Positions 1 to 7,701 of a stretch of 22,616 nucleotides of DNA are shown here, piece after piece. This DNA comes from Hyphomicrobiales bacterium. GTDB lineage: Bacteria > Pseudomonadota > Alphaproteobacteria > Rhizobiales > Xanthobacteraceae. How positions within the stretch are numbered: the stretch's first letter is position 1; each line of letters starts with the position of its first letter. Position numbers and translations under genes: made by a program. Below the pieces are notes generated by a model that was not told where the DNA came from, searched no databases, and saw nothing but the letters and a program-made list of their open reading frames with translations. The stretch is from the NCBI GenBank assembly GCA_023266695.1, contig JAHFPO010000004.1, positions 9,221 through 31,836 of the forward strand, read 5' to 3'.

Positions 1-1
1 A

Positions 2-1654
2 CTCACATACAGAGCATGGCCAACGCGGTGGCTCAGACCATTCCTGAGCATCCGTGCGCGATTGTTGTTGATCGCCGCCATCGCCATCGTGCCCCTGATC
101 GCGGAGCGCGTTCGCGGTCTTGAAGTCGGCCGCAACGATCGTTTGAGGATGGCCGGTCTTCAGACGCTCGGTCTTGCGCAGAGCGGCGCCGACGCCCAGG
201 AACAAATCTTGAATTCCGCCCGGGCTATTATACAGATCGCCGCTTCCGACCCGGCCGTTTTGAGCGCGCCGAGCGCGGCGTGCAATCGCCGGCTCGCGGA
301 GATCGACGAGGTTACCGAATGGACCAATCGATTCTCGGTGGTGACACCCAATGGCCGAATCATTTGTTCGAGCCTTCCGGAAGCCATCGGTCTCGACGTT
401 TCCGATCGTAGCCACTTCAAGGAGGCGCTCGCCAATCGCTCGTTCGCGGTGAGCGATATTCTCATCAGCCGCGTGACCGGCCGCCCCTTCATCGCCGTGG
501 CATCCCCCCGGCTGGCGAGCGACGGTTCGGTCGAGGCGCTCATCGTCGCCCTCCTCGATCTGCAGTGGATCGACCGCGTGCTGGCGAGATCGCTGCAGCG
601 GTCGAATGCATCGGCCTTCATTGTCGACGGTGCGGGTACTGTGATTGCGCGGCATGCCGATGCCGAAAAGTTGGTGACTCGGAACTTAGGCGATCATCCG
701 TTGATCCGCGAAGTGTTGAGCCGTCCATCGGGGATTTTGAGCGCGGCGAGTCTCGACGGCGAGCGGCGCATCTACGGTTTCACCAGCCTTGAGGGAACCA
801 ACGCTCGTCTTGTCGTCGGCTTCAACGAGAGTGAAATCCTCAGCAACATCAATCGCCAGGTTGTGATCGCGTTGAGCGTCCTCGCCACGGTGACCGTGGC
901 CGTTCTGCTCGCGGCCTGGTTCGGGGGCGAATGGATGATCGTGAGGCCGGTCCGCGCCCTTGCCGACAAAGCGGTCCGCTTTGGTCGCGGCGAATTCGCT
1001 GTCGACCCAACCGCGATCAATACCCCCGCCGAGTTCGTCCCGCTGGATCGGGCCCTGGACAATATGGCGAAACAACTTGCCATGTGGGAACAAGAACTGA
1101 GAAAGGCGAACAAGCGGCTCGACCGCCTCGCCATGGTCGATGAATTGACCAAGCTCGGCAATCGGCGCTGGTTCGATGTGAAGCTTCATGACGAATGGCA
1201 TGCCTGCGCCGCCCACCGCGCGCCGGTCGCCTTGGTCCTCATCGACGTCGATCACTTCAAACGATTCAACGATCGCTATGGACACCTGGAAGGCGACGCC
1301 TGCCTGCAGGCCATCGCCCATACGATCGCCTCGGTGGCGTCCCGGTCGACCGACGCCGCGGCGCGATATGGCGGCGAGGAATTCGCCGTGCTGCTGCCGG
1401 GGTCCGAGATGGAAGCCGCCTTCACGATGGCCGAAAACATGCGCATGGCGGTCGAGAAGCTTGCGATTGATCACGCCGACAGCTCCCACCAATGCGTGAC
1501 CATCAGCATCGGCGTCGCCTCGATGCCCGCGGACGACCGGGTCGAACCGCAGCAATTGGTCGAGGCTGCCGACGCGGCTCTCTATAGAGCCAAGCGGCGC
1601 GGGCGCAACGTGACGGAAATCCACGCGCTGACGTCTGTATCGCTCGCCGGCTAG
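2..1654 (+). CDS. Membrane diguanylate cyclase (dCache-HAMP-GGDEF), 5' end cut by the window
   Basis: Likely makes c-di-GMP from two GTP at the inner membrane in response to a periplasmic signal. The frame is open to the left edge. A TTG at 62 could be a start, but the upstream codons read ...PFLSIRARLLLIAA, the usual lead-in to a first membrane helix, so the true start is probably outside the window. Numbered from 62: first helix about 1-14; periplasmic dCache/PDC region about 20-260 with a DRSHFKEAL...SRVTGRPFIAVASP signature; second helix about 266-287; HAMP about 288-340; GGDEF domain about 355-520. The active site is GGEEF at 437-441. An RSTD at 428-431, five residues before it, fits the inhibitory I-site. 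DELTKLGN and LIDVDHFKRFND are also present. Cyclase activity is inferred from these intact motifs; the ligand is unknown. It lies on the same strand just before the hook operon but is separated from it by a hairpin and a sigma-54 promoter. Confidence 0.9.
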   Translation, partial: LTYRAWPTRWLRPFLSIRARLLLIAAIAIVPLIAERVRGLEVGRNDRLRMAGLQTLGLAQSGADAQEQILNSARAIIQIAASDPAVLSAPSAACNRRLAEIDEVTEWTNRFSVVTPNGRIICSSLPEAIGLDVSDRSHFKEALANRSFAVSDILISRVTGRPFIAVASPRLASDGSVEALIVALLDLQWIDRVLARSLQRSNASAFIVDGAGTVIARHADAEKLVTRNLGDHPLIREVLSRPSGILSAASLDGERRIYGFTSLEGTNARLVVGFNESEILSNINRQVVIALSVLATVTVAVLLAAWFGGEWMIVRPVRALADKAVRFGRGEFAVDPTAINTPAEFVPLDRALDNMAKQLAMWEQELRKANKRLDRLAMVDELTKLGNRRWFDVKLHDEWHACAAHRAPVALVLIDVDHFKRFNDRYGHLEGDACLQAIAHTIASVASRSTDAAARYGGEEFAVLLPGSEMEAAFTMAENMRMAVEKLAIDHADSSHQCVTISIGVASMPADDRVEPQQLVEAADAALYRAKRRGRNVTEIHALTSVSLAG

Positions 1655-1706
1655 TGGCCCGACTCCGACGGTGGTCCGTACCCGGACCGTCGGCCCGGAC
1701 CACTAG
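1651..1706 (+). terminator. Long imperfect hairpin at the end of the cyclase gene
   Basis: The outer arms start with CTAGTGG (1651-1657) and end with CCACTAG (1700-1706). The inner perfect stem is GGTCCG (1673-1678) and CGGACC (1683-1688) with a TACC loop. The middle part pairs imperfectly (CCGAC with GTCGG). The structure includes the cyclase stop codon. There is no T-run on either side, so it is not a classical intrinsic terminator. It could stabilise the mRNA end or separate the cyclase transcript from the hook operon. Confidence 0.5.
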
Positions 1707-1773
1707 CACGAGCGGCGGACGTCGGAGCGGCCCCGGGCCGAATTCGTATCCCGCAGGAAACCGGAACGAGACA

Positions 1774-1792
1774 CCCGGCAGAACTTGCCGGC
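1774..1792 (+). promoter_or_regulatory. FlbD-type palindrome (ftr-like) upstream of flgE
   Basis: The site contains CCGGCA-GAACT-TGCCGG, a palindrome with perfect 6-base arms. It resembles the Caulobacter ftr elements bound by the sigma-54 activator FlbD (consensus from memory). It lies about 75-90 bases upstream of the -24 element at 1865. A half-site, CTGCCGGG, follows at 1804-1811. Near-copies occur at 11076-11094 and 15868-15885, each next to another sigma-54 promoter. Confidence 0.7.
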
Positions 1793-1845
1793 GGAACCGA
1801 TTCCTGCCGGGCGCGGCCTCCGTGCCGATCGAAATAATACAGCAT

Positions 1846-1858
1846 AATCAACCAGTTG
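1846..1858 (+). promoter_or_regulatory. IHF-type site in the hook-operon promoter
   Basis: AATCAACCAGTTG matches the classical IHF consensus WATCAANNNNTTR at every defined position. It sits in a short AT-rich island between the FlbD-type palindrome and the sigma-54 promoter. In Caulobacter flagellar promoters IHF bends the DNA at this position so the upstream activator can reach the polymerase. Function here is inferred. Confidence 0.6.
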
Positions 1859-1863
1859 ATCCG

Positions 1864-1879
1864 TGGCACGGCGCTTGCT
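1864..1879 (+). promoter_or_regulatory. Sigma-54 promoter of flgE-flgK-flgL
   Basis: TGGCACG-GCGC-TTGCT matches the -24/-12 consensus TGGCACGN4TTGCW completely, with the GG (1865-1866) and GC (1877-1878) in the required register. Transcription should start near 1890, giving a leader of roughly 50 bases before the flgE ATG at 1939. Confidence 0.85.
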
Positions 1880-1938
1880 AGCAACGCGGTGGGCGGCAGC
1901 GTGCGCATTCGTACGGGCGGTCGCCGACGGAGGGTGTG

Positions 1939-3312
1939 ATGGGTATTTTCGGAGCATTGACCACGGCCGTGGGCGGCCTCAGGGCACAGGCCTACGCGCT
2001 CGAGAACATCTCGGGCAACATCGCCAATTCGCAGACGACGGGCTTCAAGCGCGTCGATACCAGCTTCGCCGATCTGGTGCCGGATTCTTCTCCCAAGCAC
2101 CAGTTTTCGGGCGGCGTGAATGCTTTTTCACGCGGCACCAACACCGTGCAGGGCGACATCCAGAACGCCACCGTCGACACCTACATGGCGATCAACGGCG
2201 ACGGCTATTTCGTGGTGCAGAAGCCTTCGGGCTTCCCCGATGGCTCCCCGGTCTTCTCGGGGACCGATCTCTACACCCGCCGCGGCGACTTCGAGCTCGA
2301 CAAGAACGGCTTTCTGGTCAACGGCACCGGCTACTATCTGAAGGCGCTCCAGGTCGACGCCACCACCGGCAACCTCGTCGGCGACGTGCCGTCGGTGCTG
2401 CAGTTCTCCAACGACTTCCTGCCGGCCCAGGCGACGACGCTCGTCACTTACCGCGCCAATCTGGCGAGCTATCCGCGCACCGCGGCTTCCGATCCCGATG
2501 TGCCGAACAGCGAACTGCTCGATGCGTCCGCGTTCTCGGTCGATCCCACGGTCGCCGGCACCGGCACGGTGGTGGCGAACGATCTACCGATTTTCCTCGA
2601 CCAGTCGCTGGCGGGCGGTGCGATCACGGCCTTCGATTCACAAGGCCAGTCCGTGAACGTCCAGTTGCGCTGGGCCAAGACCGATTCCTTCAACAACGGC
2701 GGCACCGACACTTGGGAGCTGTTCTATCAGACGGATTCGAGCGCGACCGGAGCGCAGGTCGCCTGGGTGAATGCCGGCCAGTCGTACGCATTCGACACCA
2801 GCGGCCAGATGAATCCGTCGGTACCGACGGTGACGCTCACCGGCCTCACGGTGAACGGAGTGACGGTCGGCGACGTCACGGTCTCGCACGGCGCCACCGG
2901 ACTCACCCAGTTCGCGGACGCGAACGGCGTCGTCCAGGTCAACAGTCTGAGCCAGAACGGTCTTCCTGCAGGCTCGCTGCAAAACATTTCGGTCAACGAT
3001 AAAGGCCGCATCACTGCCAGCTATTCGAACGGCCGCACCATCGATATCGCCGAGATCCCGCTCGCCAGCTTCAACGGCGATAATTCATTGAAGCGCGTCG
3101 ACGGCGGTGCGTTCGAGGCGACTTCCGATTCGGGTCTGGCGCTGTTCGGCGTTACAAGCAAGATCATCGGCAGGTCGCTCGAGGGCTCCAACACCGACAT
3201 CGCCGACGAATTCACCAAGCTCATCGTCACGCAGCAGGCCTATTCCGCCAATACCAAAATCGTGACCACCAGCGATCAGATGCTGCAAGAAACGCTGAAC
3301 ATGATCCGGTGA
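1939..3312 (+). CDS. flgE: Flagellar hook protein FlgE
   Basis: Polymerises outside the cell to form the hook, the flexible joint between rod and filament. The protein is 457 aa. The N-terminus MGIFGALTTAVGGLRAQAY, followed by NISGNIANSQTTGFKR, is the rod/hook-family signature. The C-terminus (DEFTKLIVTQQAYSANTKIV...) is the matching D0 helix. The middle is the usual variable beta domain. A GTG at 1936 is in frame, but it is one base from the GGAGGG at 1929-1934; the ATG at 1939 is better spaced at four bases and gives the family's usual first residue. It is the first gene after a full-consensus sigma-54 promoter, and flgK follows after 41 bases. FlgE rather than FlgG is supported by the length and by the hook-junction genes behind it. 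Confidence 0.95.
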   Translation: MGIFGALTTAVGGLRAQAYALENISGNIANSQTTGFKRVDTSFADLVPDSSPKHQFSGGVNAFSRGTNTVQGDIQNATVDTYMAINGDGYFVVQKPSGFPDGSPVFSGTDLYTRRGDFELDKNGFLVNGTGYYLKALQVDATTGNLVGDVPSVLQFSNDFLPAQATTLVTYRANLASYPRTAASDPDVPNSELLDASAFSVDPTVAGTGTVVANDLPIFLDQSLAGGAITAFDSQGQSVNVQLRWAKTDSFNNGGTDTWELFYQTDSSATGAQVAWVNAGQSYAFDTSGQMNPSVPTVTLTGLTVNGVTVGDVTVSHGATGLTQFADANGVVQVNSLSQNGLPAGSLQNISVNDKGRITASYSNGRTIDIAEIPLASFNGDNSLKRVDGGAFEATSDSGLALFGVTSKIIGRSLEGSNTDIADEFTKLIVTQQAYSANTKIVTTSDQMLQETLNMIR

Positions 3313-3353
3313 TCGTGAACGGTCGCAAGCGGGCGGTTTGAGGAGAGCGACCC

Positions 3354-5219
3354 ATGGGCCTCACGCAGGCAATCTCGTCGGCGCTCTCCGGCCTGCGCGT
3401 GACGCAGGCCGGCCTCGGCATCGTCGCCGACAACGTCGCGAACGCCGATACCGTCGGCTACAGCCGCAAGAAAGTGCTGCAGTCCGCGGCGGAAGCGAAC
3501 GGCAGCGGCGTGCGGCTGGTGGGCATCGGCCGCGAGCTCGACGTCTTCATCCAGCGCCAATTACGCAGCGAACTCGCGGGCGCCAATTACGCCGGCGTGC
3601 AGGCGGATTATTACTCCCGCATTGATCAAATCTATGGCCAGCCGGGAAGCCAGAGCGCCCTCGATACCCTGTTCAACAATTTCACCAATTCGGTGCAGGC
3701 CCTCGCCACCAGCCCGGATTCGATCGCGGCCCGAACCCAGGCCCTCAATCAGGGCCAGGTGATCACCCAGCAGCTCAACGCCATGTCCGCGGACATTCAG
3801 GCTTTGCGCAGCCAGGCAGAAACCGCGATCGGCGGCGGCATCGAGCGCGTGAATGCAATCCTGCGGAGCATCGAGGAGATCTCGACCCAGATTCAATCTT
3901 CCCACGGGCAAGGGATCGGGGCGGCGGGGCTTCTCGACGAGCGCGACCGTCTTATCGGCGAGCTTTCCGGCCTCCTTGACATCCGAGTCGTATCGCTGAC
4001 GAACGACCAGATTTCCATTTTCACCAACTCGGGGGTGAGCCTGTTCGACTACAAGGCCTCGCGCCTGAGCTTCGACACGCGGGATGTGCTCGATGCGCAG
4101 TCGCTGTGGAGCGCGGACCCCGCCGTGCGCGCGGTCGGCTCCATCAAGCTCGTCAGCCCGAACGGCAACCAGACCGATCTTATCGCCAACCAATCGATCC
4201 GTTCCGGCTCGATCGCCGCCTATGTCGAATTGCGCGACAAGATTCTGGTCGAGGCGCAAGCCCAGCTCGATGAAATCGCGAGCGCGCTCGCGCGCTCGCT
4301 TTCGGACCGCGCCGTTAACGGTACGGCGGTCACGTCCGGCGCGCAGGCGGGTTTCGATCTCGACCTTGCCGATCTCAAGAACGGGAACTCGATTTCCCTC
4401 GCCTATACGGACGGAACCGGTTCGCACAAAGTCACGATTATCCGTGTCGATGACGCCGGCGCATTGCCGCTCGACAATTCCGCGACCCCTGATGCGGGCG
4501 ACGAGGTCGTCGGCATCGACTTTTCGGGCGGCTTTGCCGCGGTGGTGACCCAGCTCAATGCCGCGCTCGGGCCGGCAGGCTTGAGCTTCAGCAATCCGTC
4601 CGGAACGACGCTGCGCGTGCTCGACGACGGCGCGCCGGATCTCGTCGATGTCGATGGTTTCGACGCGACGGTCACAACCGATACGTTCAATTCGGGCGAC
4701 CCGACGCTGCCTTTCTTCGTCGATGGAGGAACCGGCAGCCTCTATACCAATTTCCTCACCGCCAACGGCTCGCAGAAACTGGGCTTCTCCGCGCGCATCG
4801 CGGTGAATTCGGCGCTGATTGCCGATCCCTCGAAGCTCATCGTCTATTCTTCGAGCCCGCCGACGACCGCGGGCGACTCGACCCGGCCCGATTTTATCTC
4901 GCAGCGCCTCACCGCCGCGACCCGCTTATTCGCGCCCGCTGCCGGGATCGGCGACAACAACACGCCCTATTCCGGCACGCTCATCGATTTCATGCGCCAG
5001 GTCATCACCAAGCAGGGCGCAGCGGCCGAAAACGCCGATCGGCTCAAGGAAGGGCAAGAGATCGTCGTCACCGCGCTGCAGACCCGCTTTGACGAAAGCT
5101 CGGGCGTCAATATCGACTCCGAGATGGCGCATTTGCTCACGCTGCAGACCGCCTATGGGGCGAACGCCCGCGTGCTCACCGCGATCAAGGAAATGTTCGA
5201 CGCGCTCATGAGGATATGA
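3354..5219 (+). CDS. flgK: Hook-filament junction protein FlgK (HAP1)
   Basis: Forms the first junction layer between hook and filament; exported by the flagellar type III system. The protein is 621 aa, somewhat longer than the enterobacterial form. The N-terminus (MGLTQAISSALSGLRVTQAG, then IVADNVANADTVGYSRK) is the FlgK signature. The C-terminus INIDSEMAHLLTLQTAYGAN-like segment (VNIDSEMAHLLTLQTAY) is also typical. Residues about 320-460 hold a variable domain. A GAGGAG at 3340-3345 lies eight bases before the ATG. It is cotranscribed with flgE, and flgL begins seven bases after its stop. Confidence 0.95.
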   Translation: MGLTQAISSALSGLRVTQAGLGIVADNVANADTVGYSRKKVLQSAAEANGSGVRLVGIGRELDVFIQRQLRSELAGANYAGVQADYYSRIDQIYGQPGSQSALDTLFNNFTNSVQALATSPDSIAARTQALNQGQVITQQLNAMSADIQALRSQAETAIGGGIERVNAILRSIEEISTQIQSSHGQGIGAAGLLDERDRLIGELSGLLDIRVVSLTNDQISIFTNSGVSLFDYKASRLSFDTRDVLDAQSLWSADPAVRAVGSIKLVSPNGNQTDLIANQSIRSGSIAAYVELRDKILVEAQAQLDEIASALARSLSDRAVNGTAVTSGAQAGFDLDLADLKNGNSISLAYTDGTGSHKVTIIRVDDAGALPLDNSATPDAGDEVVGIDFSGGFAAVVTQLNAALGPAGLSFSNPSGTTLRVLDDGAPDLVDVDGFDATVTTDTFNSGDPTLPFFVDGGTGSLYTNFLTANGSQKLGFSARIAVNSALIADPSKLIVYSSSPPTTAGDSTRPDFISQRLTAATRLFAPAAGIGDNNTPYSGTLIDFMRQVITKQGAAAENADRLKEGQEIVVTALQTRFDESSGVNIDSEMAHLLTLQTAYGANARVLTAIKEMFDALMRI

Positions 5220-5226
5220 GGCGGCC

Positions 5227-6732
5227 ATGAATGTGATCTATGGTTTTGGCAGCCGTTCGACGGCCACGGCCGATTTGCTGATCCGGATGCGGGCGCAGCT
5301 TGACGAACTGCAGAGCCAGCTTACCACCGGTAAAAAATCCCAGACCTATGGCGGCCTCGGGCTTTCCCGCGGTGCCGACCTCGACATGCATGCGCGACTT
5401 TCGCGCATCGATGTCTACCAGGACACGATCTTCAACGTCGATTTGCGCGTCAAGGTCATGAACACCGCGCTCGATCGTCTGCGTGCGATCGGTCGGGAGA
5501 CGCGCGGCAGTACGGTGTCGTCGCTCAACTACGAATTGGTTAGCGGCGGCCGGACCGGCGCACAGCAGCGGGCACAAGGCGGGTTCGACGAGGCGCTGAG
5601 CCTGCTTAACGAGAAAGCAGGCGACCGTTTTCTGTTCTCCGGGCGCGCGACCGATCGTCCGGCAACCGAGACCTCCGACCACATCCTCAACGGCAACGGC
5701 GCGGCCGCGGGCCTGAAGCAAGTGATGTCCGAACGGCTGCAAGCCGACCAGGGCGCCGACGGCCGCGGCCGGCTCGACGCGCCCACGGCCGCGTTGGGCA
5801 TCGTCACCCTCGCCGAGGACGGCGTCCATCCCTTCGGCTTCAAGCTCGCCGCAGCAACTACCGATTTCTCCGCCACCGTCACCGGGCCAGCGGGCGCTCC
5901 GCCTTCGCTCTCGATCGACCTCGGCGGAAGCAATCCGCCCGAAGGCGGCAAGGTCAATATTCAGCTCAATCTGCCCGACGGCACCGCGAGCTCGATCGAT
6001 CTTGTGGCGACGAGCACGGTTCCCCCGCCGGCGGGCAGTTTCGCCATCGGGGCGAATGCCGACATCACCGCGCAGAATCTGGCCGCGGCGATCGACGCCG
6101 AGATCCAGCGTCTGGCCAGGACCGACCTTGCGGCCGCCTCGGCGATGCAGGCCTCCGACGATTTCTTCGCCATCGACGCCGGCCAGCCGCCCCAGCGCGT
6201 CGACGGGCCGCCGTTCGACAGCGCGACCGCTTTACGCGATGCGACCGCGACCGACACCGTACGCTGGTACTCGGGCGACGATGCCACCGACGAGGCCCGC
6301 TCGACCGCGGTCGCGCGCGTCGACGAGAGCATCACGGTCGCTTACGGCGCGCGCGCCAACGAGGTGGCGTTGCGTTCGGTGGTCCAGAACAACGCCACTT
6401 TCGCCGCGATGACCTTCTCGCCGACCGATGCGGACGCGCGCGATCGTTATTTCGCGCTGGCCCAACGGGTCGGTGCTGCGCTCGACGCGCCTCCGGGCGT
6501 CCAGAAGATCGAGGCGATCCAGACCGAGATCGCCGGCGCCAATCTCGCCGCCGGAGCGGCGAAGCAGCGGCTCGTCGAAAAGAAGCCGATCCTTCAGGGC
6601 ATCATCGACGACATCGAAAATATCTCGCCGGAGGAAATCGGCACGAAGCTGTTGGCGCTCAATACCCGCCTGCAGGCGAGCCTGCAGATAACGGCGCTGC
6701 TGTCGCGCTTGTCGCTCGTCAACTTCATCTGA
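5227..6732 (+). CDS. flgL: Hook-filament junction protein FlgL (HAP3)
   Basis: Second junction protein, a flagellin relative that sits between FlgK and the filament. The N-terminal helices (LIRMRAQLDELQSQLTTGKK) and the C-terminal helices (LALNTRLQASLQITALLSRL) match the flagellin/FlgL fold. The protein has 501 aa, far more than the roughly 310 of E. coli FlgL. The extra length is a central insertion at about 180-350, rich in beta-type, Pro/Gly and Asp segments. The ATG follows GAGG after flgK, so translation is probably coupled. It is the last gene of the hook operon and converges on flaF. I found no convincing intrinsic terminator in the 110-base gap at 6733-6842. Confidence 0.9.
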   Translation: MNVIYGFGSRSTATADLLIRMRAQLDELQSQLTTGKKSQTYGGLGLSRGADLDMHARLSRIDVYQDTIFNVDLRVKVMNTALDRLRAIGRETRGSTVSSLNYELVSGGRTGAQQRAQGGFDEALSLLNEKAGDRFLFSGRATDRPATETSDHILNGNGAAAGLKQVMSERLQADQGADGRGRLDAPTAALGIVTLAEDGVHPFGFKLAAATTDFSATVTGPAGAPPSLSIDLGGSNPPEGGKVNIQLNLPDGTASSIDLVATSTVPPPAGSFAIGANADITAQNLAAAIDAEIQRLARTDLAAASAMQASDDFFAIDAGQPPQRVDGPPFDSATALRDATATDTVRWYSGDDATDEARSTAVARVDESITVAYGARANEVALRSVVQNNATFAAMTFSPTDADARDRYFALAQRVGAALDAPPGVQKIEAIQTEIAGANLAAGAAKQRLVEKKPILQGIIDDIENISPEEIGTKLLALNTRLQASLQITALLSRLSLVNFI

Positions 6733-6842
6733 GCGGCGCCCCGGGCGGGCGGGATCGGACGCGCGGAACATCCGGCGTCAGCCGCATTTGCGGGTCGCAC
6801 CGGCAACAAGGATCAGGCTGAGCGGGAGCGGAAACGCGAGGT

Positions 6843-7217
6843 TCAGGCCGCCTTGGCGCGCAGGCCAGCGGCGAGCTTGCGATTGATGTTGATGAGCACG
6901 CCGAGACGCTCGGTCGCGGGCTCGGTCGATGTCTCGATGCTCATCGAGTGCTTCAGCACGAAGACGGCGAGATTGGCGACATTCTGCTTGATCTCGCGCG
7001 GAAGCGGATTCTCGGGCCGTCCGATCGCGTCGGCGAACACCAGCCAGAGCCGGCGATTGTAGCGGATCGCGGACTCGATCCCATCGTCCGCCGTCACGTC
7101 TCCATCCTTGACCGCCTGGAGCTTGGCGGCCGCGCGCAGGAGGAGCTGGGCCTCCAGCTCACGCGGATTCCCCGTCGCCAACGCGGTCTTAGCGTAGACC
7201 TTGGCTGCCTTGTGCAT
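6843..7217 (-). CDS. flaF: Flagellar biosynthesis regulator FlaF
   Basis: FlaF is a small alphaproteobacterial cytoplasmic protein needed for flagellin synthesis and secretion; with FlbT it adjusts flagellin production to assembly state. The protein is 124 aa, the usual family length. It is recognised by the core from SAIRYNRRLWLVFADAI through LPREIKQNVANLAVFVL. The ATG at 7217 lies inside the end of flbT, a 29-base overlap in another frame, so the two are coupled. Both lie downstream of flagellin on the same strand. Confidence 0.92.
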   Translation of the reverse strand: MHKAAKVYAKTALATGNPRELEAQLLLRAAAKLQAVKDGDVTADDGIESAIRYNRRLWLVFADAIGRPENPLPREIKQNVANLAVFVLKHSMSIETSTEPATERLGVLININRKLAAGLRAKAA

Positions 7218-7593
7218 GTTCGAACAGTTTCTTTTCGTACTCGATGAGACGCTGGGTCTCCTTCAAGGCTTTGTAAAGCATGCCGGTTAATATGTGATTA
7301 TTGATGCGATCGAGATATTCCGCCGTGCTGGGCGCCGCCGCCAGCACCTCCTTGACCAGCCGAAAATAGGTTTCGTGGTGCTGCGCCGGGTCGTACGCCA
7401 GATACATCAGCTGCACCAACAAATAGATCTTCTTGCACGGGGTGTCGGCCGCATCGACCGTAAGGATGTCCTTCTCGCGCAGGATGGGAGCCTCGCCCTC
7501 GATCACCAGCCGGGTGCGCTGGTCGTCGTTGGTGACGACGCTGTCGCCGATGATGATGCGTTCGCCGGGTTTCAGCTCGACCTTGAGGCCCAT
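7189..7593 (-). CDS. flbT: Flagellin translation regulator FlbT
   Basis: In Caulobacter FlbT binds the 5' leader of flagellin mRNA and promotes its decay until the hook is finished; in some other alphaproteobacteria it acts positively. The protein is 134 aa. Recognisable segments are LKPGERIIIGDSVVTND near the N-terminus, DTPCKKIYLLVQLMYLA in the middle and NNHILTGMLYKALK near the C-terminus. A GGAGG (7602-7606) lies eight bases upstream of the ATG but falls inside a small hairpin. A strong terminator separates it from flagellin, so flbT may need read-through or its own promoter in the roughly 50 bases upstream. I do not see a clear one. Confidence 0.93.
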   Translation of the reverse strand: MGLKVELKPGERIIIGDSVVTNDDQRTRLVIEGEAPILREKDILTVDAADTPCKKIYLLVQLMYLAYDPAQHHETYFRLVKEVLAAAPSTAEYLDRINNHILTGMLYKALKETQRLIEYEKKLFEHAQGSQGLR

Positions 7594-7607
7594 CGGAGCG
7601 TCCTCCG
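7594..7607 (-). promoter_or_regulatory. Hairpin over the flbT ribosome binding site
   Basis: The mRNA reads CGGAG-GACG-CTCCG directly before the flbT AUG. This is a perfect 5-bp stem with a 4-base loop. The GGAGG ribosome binding site lies in the left arm and loop edge. It may lower flbT initiation. The stem is short, so this is tentative. Confidence 0.35.
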
Positions 7608-7649
7608 CCGCCAGCGAATCGCGGCATCATATCGACCCAGAGCGCCATG

Positions 7650-7678
7650 AAAAAACGGCGGGGCCATGGCCCCGCCGT
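7650..7678 (-). terminator. Intrinsic terminator of the flagellin gene
   Basis: A 24-base perfect palindrome at 7655-7678 (a 12-base arm of A, CGGCGGGG and CCA around its centre) is followed on the minus strand by six Ts (A7650-A7655 on the plus strand, the last shared with the stem). It begins 23 bases past the flagellin stop. This is the clearest terminator in the window. Confidence 0.88.
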
Positions 7679-7701
7679 CCATAAGAGCGTGGTGATGGGT
7701 A

